Assembly: GCF_014645615.1 (NCBI RefSeq)
Contig: NZ_BMMB01000004.1
Location: 521,626-585,625 of the forward strand
Origin: Paenibacillus hunanensis
GTDB lineage: Bacteria > Bacillota > Bacilli > Paenibacillales > Paenibacillaceae
Direction of reading: 5' to 3'
Length of the DNA stretch: 64,000 nucleotides
Shown here: positions 54,167 through 64,000 of the stretch, in pieces
Layout of the letters: every line of letters starts with the position of its first letter
How positions within the stretch are numbered: position 1 is the first letter of the stretch
The notes under the pieces: model-generated
The model's database searches: none
Seen by the model: only the letters and a program-made list of their open reading frames with translations
Told to the model about the DNA's origin: nothing
Translations under genes and position numbers: made by a program

Positions 54167-56248
54167 GTGAACGAGAAGAATCTATATACGATTCCGCTCG
54201 GTATGATAGGCCTGGCCAGCCTGGTGTATATGTTCTGGCATCTGAATAGCCTGATCTGGGTTGGGCTGCCGATGCTGTTGTTTATTGTAGTGTTGGATTT
54301 ATTTCCTGTGCGGCTGTTAAGTGGGGAGGAATACAGTGCTAGCGTAGCGGGATTTCTAATTTTGCTATTGGCGTATGGGCCTACTCATGCGCTGATCGGC
54401 GCTACACTGAGCAATATCGTTACTCATTTTAGAGCAGCTGACTTTCAATGGCGGCGAGTTCACGGCTTTCGAATACTATCTAAGCAGGGGAAGTATGCTA
54501 TTTGTCTATATATCGCTGACAAAGCGATGCAGCAGATCGATGGGCTTGTACAGTCATCTCTCAATGTGTATGCACAGGCGGCGGTAGGTGCTCTCTTATT
54601 TAGCGGCTTGTATGTGATCATGTCGGTAGTCGTATCGAATAGTATCGGTCATGTGCCTTTACTATCTAGCTTACGTCTCCGGTTAAAAGAGCTGATCGTG
54701 CCTGTGCTGTTATGTACCGTTATCGTGCCGCATTTTTTGAAATATTTATCGCTGGGCTATATCGTATATGAAACATTGTATACAGCGTTATTTTTACTGC
54801 TTATTATTTTCTTTTCCCATGGTTATATTGAACAGGTGCGTTTACGCAGACAGGGTGTAGAGGAATTCATTCGCATCGGTGAGCTCCGCCTATCGAATCG
54901 GGAGGGGCATGGACGCAATGTAGGTATTATATGTGAGCATGTATTGGAGCTGCTGAATTATCCGAAGAAGCAGCGACCTGAGCTGATCAACATTGCCACC
55001 CTCCATGATATCGGGAAAATGCTATTACCGCTCGAGGTATTGACCAAGCGTGGTGCGCTATCGCTCAGCGAGCAGCACGAATATGAATCTCATACGATCA
55101 AAGGAGCGCAGATTGTCGGCAACATTACCGGTGATCGTCGCGCGGCAGCATGGATTAAGCATCATCATGAACGATTTGATGGCAAGGGCTTTCCCGATCG
55201 ACTCAAAGGGAATGCGATTCCGTATGAGTCCAGAATTATTTATCTATGCAATCAACTGGAGTATCTGATTCGTCAGTATTCACAAAATGAAGACGTGATG
55301 AATCATTTACAGCGGATGGCAGGCAAGGAGCTTGATCCACAGCTTATCTGGCGTATTCATGCAGGTACCATCGCCTGGCTGCGTCAGTATGTAATCCACG
55401 ATGATCCACTTGCATCCACCGAGCTGGCATTCGTTGTACGTCATGATCCTGATAAGCCACCACAGCAGCTAGCCAGTATTACAGGTGGCACCAGACTGCT
55501 ACGCTATGGAGCAGATGGTAAGCTATACGGCATAGGTTTGTCCGATGTACCTGCTGGTATTGTCAGTGATGCAGAGGTGCTAGCTGAGCGAGCTTTACTT
55601 GTTGCTGAAAGCTTCTATGAAGTGCTCGCTGGTGAAGGGAAGACGTATGAGGCTTACTTTTATCCTGAACCGGATCGGATTAATGTGGTGCTCACGGATA
55701 TTACACCCGCTCTGCAATACAGAGAGGATCTACATTACAATACACTTAGCTCGTATCGCGATGTGATCCGTACGCTCTCCCATAGCAAAATCGATATCTG
55801 TCTACAGCCACAGGAGATCGAACGCGAGCTGGGCGAACGTCTGGATGGCATGGAGGTGCGTACGCGTGGAGATGTATCCTCCAGCCGTAATCTAGTGATG
55901 GAGCATGTGCCTGAATGGTATCGTCAGCAATATCCGAAAAAGCTGATGAGTATTAAGCTGGCTGTGTCCGAAGGTGTGACGAATCTGATCAAGCACGCTG
56001 AGCAGGGACAGATCGGTGTTTATCAGCAGGCGAATCGTCTGCAAATCTATATCACAGATCATGGATCAGGTATTCCGTTACATGAACTGCCCAAAACGAT
56101 TCTAGTATCTGGCTATAGTAGTAAAAGCTCGCTCGGTAAAGGCTTTGCAGTGATGTACATGTCTGCTGATCGGATTATGCTGCATACGAGCCCGGATGGG
56201 ACAGCCATTTTACTTGAGTTTATGATGGTAGCTGAAGAGACCGGCTAA
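54167..56248 (+). CDS. Membrane HD-GYP protein fused to an RsbW/RsbT-like HATPase
   Basis: A 693-residue protein. Residues 1-225 contain about six to seven membrane helices (MASE-like sensor); 235-405 an HD-GYP domain with His249, HDIGK at 280-284, HHERFDGKGFP at 333-343; about 420-560 a region of unclear fold; 575-690 a histidine-kinase-type ATPase with N-box Glu602/Asn606, G1 box DHGSGIP at 631-637 and a G2-like SLGKGF at 655-660. The last metal-ligand Asp of HD-GYP domains appears to be Asn362. The start is a GTG at 54167 immediately after the STAS stop (TAGGTG), so translation is coupled. The product may phosphorylate the STAS partner and sense c-di-GMP or a membrane signal; this is inference. 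Confidence 0.85.
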   Translation: MNEKNLYTIPLGMIGLASLVYMFWHLNSLIWVGLPMLLFIVVLDLFPVRLLSGEEYSASVAGFLILLLAYGPTHALIGATLSNIVTHFRAADFQWRRVHGFRILSKQGKYAICLYIADKAMQQIDGLVQSSLNVYAQAAVGALLFSGLYVIMSVVVSNSIGHVPLLSSLRLRLKELIVPVLLCTVIVPHFLKYLSLGYIVYETLYTALFLLLIIFFSHGYIEQVRLRRQGVEEFIRIGELRLSNREGHGRNVGIICEHVLELLNYPKKQRPELINIATLHDIGKMLLPLEVLTKRGALSLSEQHEYESHTIKGAQIVGNITGDRRAAAWIKHHHERFDGKGFPDRLKGNAIPYESRIIYLCNQLEYLIRQYSQNEDVMNHLQRMAGKELDPQLIWRIHAGTIAWLRQYVIHDDPLASTELAFVVRHDPDKPPQQLASITGGTRLLRYGADGKLYGIGLSDVPAGIVSDAEVLAERALLVAESFYEVLAGEGKTYEAYFYPEPDRINVVLTDITPALQYREDLHYNTLSSYRDVIRTLSHSKIDICLQPQEIERELGERLDGMEVRTRGDVSSSRNLVMEHVPEWYRQQYPKKLMSIKLAVSEGVTNLIKHAEQGQIGVYQQANRLQIYITDHGSGIPLHELPKTILVSGYSSKSSLGKGFAVMYMSADRIMLHTSPDGTAILLEFMMVAEETG

Positions 56249-56434
56249 ACGCTTCCTGTATCGGGAAACGAATAGGCGGTCTTTATTAGCTTAGGTGACC
56301 CGCAGCATGTCCTTTTTCTAGCTGTATACAATTAAAATGAAATCTACATAGTACAGTAACTTAATTGCTATTACATATTGCCCCCTTTTGGACGAAAAAT
56401 AAGTATACCCTTTATCCTCAGGAGGCACACGAAT

Positions 56435-57682
56435 ATGAGCAGCATACTAATTGTCGATGATTCCAGATTGAATCTGGCGTTTATGGAAAATACATTAAAA
56501 TCCGCAGGCTATGAGGATGTATGGACAGCCAACTCCGCTCAGGAAGCATATGAGCGACTGGGTATTCAAGACGAGCAAGCCCCTCGCAAGCCCGTAGCGG
56601 TTGATCTTATCCTATTAGATATCGTAATGCCCGAAGTAGACGGGATCGAAGCCTGTCGCCGCATCAAAAGTATACCAGCCTATCAGGATCTGCCGATTAT
56701 CTTCTTAACTGCCGATCGAGCGCATTTTAAGGAAGCTTTTAATGTGGGTGGAATGGATTTTATTGAAAAAGGTGGGCCAGATTACGAGCTGTTAGCGCGT
56801 GTCCAATCTGCACTGCGTCTAAAAAAGGAAATGGATGCACGGAAGGAATGGGAAAGCCGTGTAAGCAAGGATCTTCAACTGGCGCGTCACCTGCAAAACA
56901 GCGTGCTCACTCCGCCGCTGACCGAGCAAGGCATTAGCATTCGCAGTAGCTTTATGCAATCATCCGATGTATCCGGTGATATGTTTTACTGGAAGCAATT
57001 CAATGAGCACCAATATGGAATTTTGCTGATCGATGTATCGCTGAGCGGCATTCCTGCTGCACTGATCAGTATGTCGATTCGTTCTTTGCTGGATGGCATT
57101 GTTGGCATCTATCGCAGACCGAAGGAAGTATGTGCAGAGCTGAACCGTCAGATGCGCACACTATTCGGTAAAATGCGCCGTACTGTCTATTTTACCGCGA
57201 TCTATGTGATGGTCGATACGAATAAACGACAGCTCGAATACTTCAATGCAGGTCATACACAGGGACTACTGTTGACCGAAGGGGCACCAGCTGAGCGACT
57301 GAGTGTAACCACCGAACCGATCGGAATGAAGCAGGATATGAACACCGATATCAAAGTGATCGATTATACAGGCGATGCGCGAATCGTATTATATACAAAT
57401 GGGCTGATCACACGCCCAGGTACGAATCCAAAAACCGTTATTCAAGAGCTGGAGCAATATGCACAAAGTCTGCTCTATCTGGATAATGATGCTTTTCTAA
57501 GTAAGCTGGCACGTCTGAATCGCCAGCATGACGATGTATGTATTATCTCGATCGACCTCACTAGCCCGGTAGCAGAAGAAGTAGAATCTGAGGTAAAGAC
57601 AGAGGTTGAGGCGAACACAGAGGTTGAAGCGGAGACAGCGGTAGAAGCAGATGCCAACCCAGAATCTGAGCCGCAAGCATAA
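56435..57682 (+). CDS. Receiver-PP2C-like protein with degraded phosphatase motifs
   Basis: A 415-residue paralogue of the protein at 50540, alignable without gaps over 365 residues. The receiver is intact (Asp62) and so are SGD 180-182 and DD 366-367. However DVSGHG has become DVSLSG (200-205), TDG has become TNG (321-323), and the following Glu326 is Thr. This predicts loss of or strong change in phosphatase activity. A 40-residue acidic tail of repeated Glu-Val units (about 376-415) is absent from the paralogue. The ATG at 56435 has CAGGAGG upstream. It ends the cluster. Confidence 0.9.
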   Translation: MSSILIVDDSRLNLAFMENTLKSAGYEDVWTANSAQEAYERLGIQDEQAPRKPVAVDLILLDIVMPEVDGIEACRRIKSIPAYQDLPIIFLTADRAHFKEAFNVGGMDFIEKGGPDYELLARVQSALRLKKEMDARKEWESRVSKDLQLARHLQNSVLTPPLTEQGISIRSSFMQSSDVSGDMFYWKQFNEHQYGILLIDVSLSGIPAALISMSIRSLLDGIVGIYRRPKEVCAELNRQMRTLFGKMRRTVYFTAIYVMVDTNKRQLEYFNAGHTQGLLLTEGAPAERLSVTTEPIGMKQDMNTDIKVIDYTGDARIVLYTNGLITRPGTNPKTVIQELEQYAQSLLYLDNDAFLSKLARLNRQHDDVCIISIDLTSPVAEEVESEVKTEVEANTEVEAETAVEADANPESEPQA

Positions 57683-57781
57683 TCATTATCCGAGCTGGAA
57701 TATTGAAGGTGCAGTCTAAGTTCGACCTATTTCTGGGTGATTAGCATATCGCGCATAGACATGTAACCTATTGTTTTGCAT

Positions 57782-57833
57782 AAAAAAGAGCGTACTGCAC
57801 GATGAAATTCATTGTACAGCACGCTCTTTTTTT
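57782..57833. terminator. Bidirectional terminator between signalling cluster and bglP
   Basis: AAAAAAGAGCGT and its complement ACGCTCTTTTTT frame an extended imperfect stem (CTGCACGATGAA against TTCATTGTACAG). It lies between convergent genes. Confidence 0.8.
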
Positions 57834-57867
57834 GTTGTACATCATTAGATCCTATTTTAAAATCGCT

Positions 57868-57902
57868 GATACACGATACACGATACACGATACACGATAC
57901 AC
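57868..57902. repeat. GATACAC heptanucleotide tandem repeat, 5 copies
   Basis: Five perfect copies of GATACAC (35 bases), 50 bases beyond the stop of the minus-strand bglP gene. No coding role. Confidence 0.9.
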
Positions 57903-57952
57903 GTATAGTGATAAATCAACACGCTATCCGTATAATCATACCATCATGCCAA

Positions 57953-59964
<2,012 letters not shown>

Positions 59965-59970
<6 letters not shown>

Positions 59971-59994
59971 TGCCTGCATAACCAGTAACAATCC
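59965..59994 (-). promoter_or_regulatory. LicT-type ribonucleic antiterminator (RAT) of bglP
   Basis: On the minus strand GGATTGTTACTG, a short loop, then CAGGCAAAACCT. This is the conserved RAT hairpin bound by LicT/BglG-type antiterminators. Confidence 0.92.
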
Positions 59995-60023
59995 GAGTCC
60001 GGTTATATGCTGTTGTTACAATA

Positions 60024-60052
60024 ACAATATAACGCTTTCATTCATTTGTCAA
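60024..60052 (-). promoter_or_regulatory. bglP promoter with a cre-like site
   Basis: TTGACA (60047-60052), 17-base spacer, TATTGT (60024-60029), minus strand. A cre-like TGAAAGCGTTATAT (60027-60040) covers the spacer and -10 with two mismatches at its end. Confidence 0.75.
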
Positions 60053-60166
60053 TGCATATATTTTCAACAAAATGAGCATCCTTATTATGAAAAAGAATAG
60101 GCCATGCAAACTGATCAGGACAGTGATGAAGGAGTGCATAACGATAAAACAAAGAAGAAAGCTACA

Positions 60167-61000
60167 TCATCTGCGGCTGACGATACGTTCAATATGTACA
60201 GTCAAATATAGCATTTCCTCGTTCGTCAGCTCATGCCCATGCTCCTTTTTGACAAATATGCGTATCTTCTCGGTACATGCAGCGGCATCCTGATGCTGCT
60301 CCTTAATCATCGTATACAGATGATCATAATTGCTGTCATAATGCGTACCATGAATAATACGTTGCGCGAAAAATTTGAGATGAGTAATAAAGCGGAAATA
60401 GCTGAGCGAATCCTCTTCAAATTCCGTTTTAAAATGATACTTCACAATATTGATGATGCTATGCATGAACTTGGTAATGTTCATCGTGGTGCCGACTTCC
60501 TCGTTAATCTCCGCATTAACGATATGAATCGCAATAAAGGCAGCTTCATCCTCAGGCAGCTCAATGCCCATATGCTCGCGAATCTGCTCTAGCGTACGTA
60601 GCCCAATCGCAAATTCCTCACGATACAGCTGCTTGATCTCCCATAGCAGTGCATTTTTGATTTCAAGCCCTTTTTGATAACGCTCAATTGCAAAGTTCAC
60701 GTGATCGGTTAACGAGACATAAATATTTTCGTTCAGCGTTTTGCCAAGCGTTTGGCGGCTATAGGCAATAATCTCTTCAACGATCACGATCAGATCAATC
60801 GGAACCTCGCGCAGTAGCATTTTGAAGTTATCGGATGCTTTTTTATTTTTGAGCGCGAACACCTTCTGAATTTTGTGTTGTTCTACATCCTCGCCTGGCT
60901 TTTTCTTAAAGGCGATGCCGCGTCCCATCACGACCAGCTCTGTGCCGTCTGCCTGATAGACGCTAACTACATTGTTATTGATGACCTTGGCAATTTTCAT
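60167..61000 (-). CDS. licT: LicT-type transcriptional antiterminator
   Basis: A 277-residue BglG-family protein: an RNA-binding CAT domain (1-56, MKIAKVINNNVVSVYQADGTELVVMGRGIAFKKKPGE) and two PTS regulation domains, PRD1 (about 65-170) and PRD2 (about 175-277). The conserved histidines occur in LTDHVNFAI, AIHIVNAE, RFITHLKFF and LTVHIERI. Phosphorylated by the PTS, it would stabilise RAT hairpins upstream of bglP and bglA. Its own transcript carries a RAT about 360 bases upstream, suggesting autoregulation. bglP lies downstream with a separate promoter. Confidence 0.92.
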   Translation of the reverse strand: MKIAKVINNNVVSVYQADGTELVVMGRGIAFKKKPGEDVEQHKIQKVFALKNKKASDNFKMLLREVPIDLIVIVEEIIAYSRQTLGKTLNENIYVSLTDHVNFAIERYQKGLEIKNALLWEIKQLYREEFAIGLRTLEQIREHMGIELPEDEAAFIAIHIVNAEINEEVGTTMNITKFMHSIINIVKYHFKTEFEEDSLSYFRFITHLKFFAQRIIHGTHYDSNYDHLYTMIKEQHQDAAACTEKIRIFVKKEHGHELTNEEMLYLTVHIERIVSRR

Positions 61001-61293
61001 AGGAACCCCCGATCTCTATACCTTCACTCTAGTATAACTTTATGCCATAGCGCGAGCATCGTTTATAAAAAACATAAGCTAACGATAAGGCGTTTACTTT
61101 GAGCAGTATGAATTACTATGGTAAATAACACAAAACAAGCTGTAGATCACTGCGATGATCCCGTGAAGTTATGACTTTAATTGCAATTGTAATGGAGTGC
61201 ACTAATCTGTATAGGCACGCATAAAGTGGTGTGTGGAACAGATACCGTCCTATATGTGCTGACGCTATATACAAGCATACTATCCATACATAA

Positions 61294-61364
61294 CAAAAAA
61301 ACCGTAAGCACGACAAAACAGAAGGAGCTAGATCAGCTTTCCTTGATTTGGCGGCTTAGGTTTT
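61294..61364 (-). terminator. Conditional leader terminator upstream of licT
   Basis: On the minus strand AAAACCTAAGC pairs with GCTTACGGTTTT (one bulged C), followed by TTTG. Overlaps the RAT at 61358-61385. Confidence 0.75.
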
Positions 61365-61385
61365 GCCTGTGACCAGTAACAATCC
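61358..61385 (-). promoter_or_regulatory. Second LicT-type RAT, upstream of licT
   Basis: On the minus strand GGATTGTTACTG, loop, CAGGCAAAACCT, almost identical to the bglP element. The next gene, licT, begins 300 bases beyond its terminator, an unusually long gap in which I see no gene. Confidence 0.9.
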
Positions 61386-61428
61386 TAATCCCATATAAAT
61401 GCCGTTAATACGGCTTATCACTTACTCA

Positions 61429-61465
61429 AGTGTAGCCTGAACCTAACATGCTGTCAACGCTTTCA
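61429..61465 (-). promoter_or_regulatory. licT leader promoter with perfect cre site
   Basis: TTGACA (61452-61457), 17-base spacer, TACACT (61429-61434), minus strand. TGAAAGCGTTGACA (61452-61465) matches the cre consensus fully and covers the -35 box. Confidence 0.8.
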
Positions 61466-61483
61466 CAACGCAAATGAGAAATA

Positions 61484-61552
61484 TACGTATAAAAAAAGCA
61501 TGAACTAGACAGAAGAATGATCTGTCTAAGTTCATGCTTTTTTTTATACGTA
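61484..61552. terminator. Long terminator hairpin after bglA
   Basis: TACGTATAAAAAAAGCATGAAC and TAGACAG pair with CTGTCTA and the complementary arm, an almost unbroken stem of about 28 pairs with a 9-base loop and T-run. Confidence 0.85.
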
Positions 61553-61699
61553 ATACAAGCTACTTTTGTACGAGAAAGGAAGCTATAAGCTTATATTAAC
61601 TACGTCAAACTTATAATAAGACACTTATAGAAGTGGTAATGTGTTCATAAGACTCGTATTATTCATGCAGTTTATACTAGCCACATTGTAACGCAAAGC

Positions 61700-61765
61700 T
61701 TACTTACCAATTAGGACATATACCATAATCAAGTTCACCAGTAGGAATATGATCTTAAATAACAT
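61700..61765 (-). CDS. Candidate 21-residue hydrophobic small protein
   Basis: Twelve bases beyond the bglA stop, an ATG at 61765 opens 21 codons ending in TAA. The peptide starts MLFK, ends IGK, and is otherwise almost entirely Ile, Leu, Val, Met, Phe, a single membrane helix with basic ends. AGGAG lies 3 bases before the ATG, a rather short spacing. It would be on the bglA transcript. Chance occurrence cannot be excluded. Confidence 0.4.
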   Translation of the reverse strand: MLFKIIFLLVNLIMVYVLIGK

Positions 61766-61777
61766 AAGCTCCTATAC

Positions 61778-63333
<1,556 letters not shown>

Positions 63334-63338
<5 letters not shown>

Positions 63339-63358
63339 ATGCCCCGGGGGTAACATCC
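63334..63358 (-). promoter_or_regulatory. Divergent RAT-like antiterminator element of bglA
   Basis: On the minus strand GGATGTTACCCC, C, GGGGCATAACCT. It has the same place and general shape as the other RATs but the GGCAAAACC side reads GGCATAACC and the stem is GC-rich, so a different antiterminator may read it. Confidence 0.7.
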
Positions 63359-63384
63359 CTGAAATGAATGTAGTTGTTACTACA

Positions 63385-63413
63385 ACTTTAGCAAGCGATG
63401 AAGGCGCTGTCAA
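63385..63413 (-). promoter_or_regulatory. bglA promoter with cre-like site
   Basis: TTGACA (63408-63413), 17-base spacer, TAAAGT (63385-63390), minus strand. On the plus strand TGAAGGCGCTGTCA (63399-63412) matches cre with one mismatch and covers most of the -35. Confidence 0.75.
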
Positions 63414-63557
63414 CTGCTGGCTGTTTAAATGCTGTTTGGGGGATGATGATTGGTAATTGAAAGGGAGCGGGGAATAGTGGCTTAGCAGGCAGTTTTGCTT
63501 TGATTTAAATGAATGGGTGGTTGAAGTGAAAATGTTTTGCTGAGAGGGGGCCACTCC

Positions 63558-63667
63558 GGGAAGGAATAAGGGGACGGACTCGGGTGGAGCCGCGGGAATC
63601 TACGGATTAGGAGTGAATTGTAGATTCCCGCCCCTCCAAAGGAGTCCTTTCCCCTTATTTCCTTCCC
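63558..63667. repeat. Long imperfect inverted repeat
   Basis: Arms of about 46-48 bases (63558-63603 and 63620-63667) with a few mismatches and a 16-base loop. The inner 10 bases GGGAATCTAC/GTAGATTCCC and the outer GGGAAGGAA/TTCCTTCCC are the best-paired parts. GC-rich compared with the AT-rich flanks. No gene overlaps it. Confidence 0.8.
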
Positions 63668-64000
63668 TCCGTTCTGTGCTCATCGCAATATATGTAGGTA
63701 TTTACAAGATAAAATATAAAGACATAAGGAACCTAAAAACAACTATTCACATTCAGTGAGAGTTTAGTGAAAATCATCATATTCAGTGAAATCAGTCTAG
63801 TGAGCAATTAGTTTGGCATGAGCTCATTTATTATATTTTCTCGCGTTTAATATTCTAATTCCCTCATTCTATCGAAAAAATGATTAAGTTCCTAGCGTAA
63901 TTGCGTAGCAATTTATTCAGTCATTATAGCAAGTGAGTTATGGATTGTCAATATTAAATCAGACAACTTTTTTAAGGGCTACTTGACGATACTGAACAGG
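63668..64000. other. AT-rich non-coding end of the window
   Basis: No frame with a ribosome site is visible. The composition shifts to AT-rich with many short direct similarities (AGTGA repeats at 63757-63803: CAGTGAGAG, TAGTGAAA, CAGTGAAA, TAGTGAGC). The downstream gene lies outside the window. Confidence 0.4.

Noticed and set aside
61116..61316. 66-codon frame between the licT leader and licT
   Set aside because: Considered as the missing gene behind the orphan leader, but it starts inside the leader terminator, has no ribosome site and no family pattern.
63757..63803. AGTGA-like short repeats near the window end, considered as a CRISPR or iteron array
   Set aside because: Units are short, irregularly spaced and degenerate; no cas or replication gene is near.

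Overview
The window looks like chromosome of a Gram-positive Bacillales bacterium, most likely a Paenibacillus. The support is inferential: strong AGGAGG ribosome binding sites with frequent GTG and TTG starts, CcpA-type cre sites, LicT antiterminator leaders, SpoIIE/RsbU-type phosphatases, a FapA-type protein, and lipoproteins without an outer-membrane context. I see no rRNA, tRNA, CRISPR array, transposase or complete prophage.

Layout. 0-10 kb: an NAD-kinase-like protein, a membrane protein with an anti-sigma-like extracellular domain, a chemoreceptor with a SigD-like promoter, a GH27 alpha-galactosidase, divergent degV and DUF1836 genes, a small XRE regulator and a TerD-vWA fusion. 10-15 kb: a secreted beta-helix protein, small unknown proteins, a 23-copy CAGAG tandem repeat, a lipoprotein, a SUKH-type protein and a GNAT acetyltransferase. 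15.3-22.4 kb: a defence-like island with a NERD-helicase, a membrane-anchored Mrr-type nuclease and an AT-rich three-gene ABC three-component operon (nuclease-like effector, middle component, DUF3732-type ATPase), followed by an XRE regulator and a small divergent gene. 23.7-29 kb: a TetR regulator with an RND efflux adaptor and pump. 29-36 kb: a beta-propeller lipoprotein, a winged-helix protein, a CBS/response regulator/histidine kinase operon, an Imm63-like protein and a soluble PAS chemoreceptor.

36-47.3 kb is a beta-mannan utilisation locus. A secreted GH26 mannanase with a CBM32-like domain would cut the polymer. A sugar ABC transporter (binding lipoprotein plus two permeases) would import oligosaccharides. 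Two GH130 proteins (one clearly mannosylglucose-phosphorylase-like), a GH5-like enzyme and a CE2-like esterase would process them. A LacI regulator and two perfect cre matches suggest its control. The GH27 gene at 4.5 kb may add galactose removal.

47.4-57.7 kb holds a DUF4375 gene, a yyaL-like gene broken by a 17-base insertion, and an unusual signalling cluster: a receiver-phosphatase, a FapA-like protein, a STAS protein, a membrane HD-GYP protein ending in a histidine-kinase-type ATPase domain, and a second receiver-phosphatase whose catalytic motifs are degraded. This cluster is my best candidate for an undescribed system. 57.9-63.4 kb is a beta-glucoside PTS region (bglP, licT, GH1 6-phospho-beta-glucosidase), where every gene has its own promoter, cre-like site and antiterminator/terminator leader. 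The last 600 bases hold a large imperfect palindrome and no gene.
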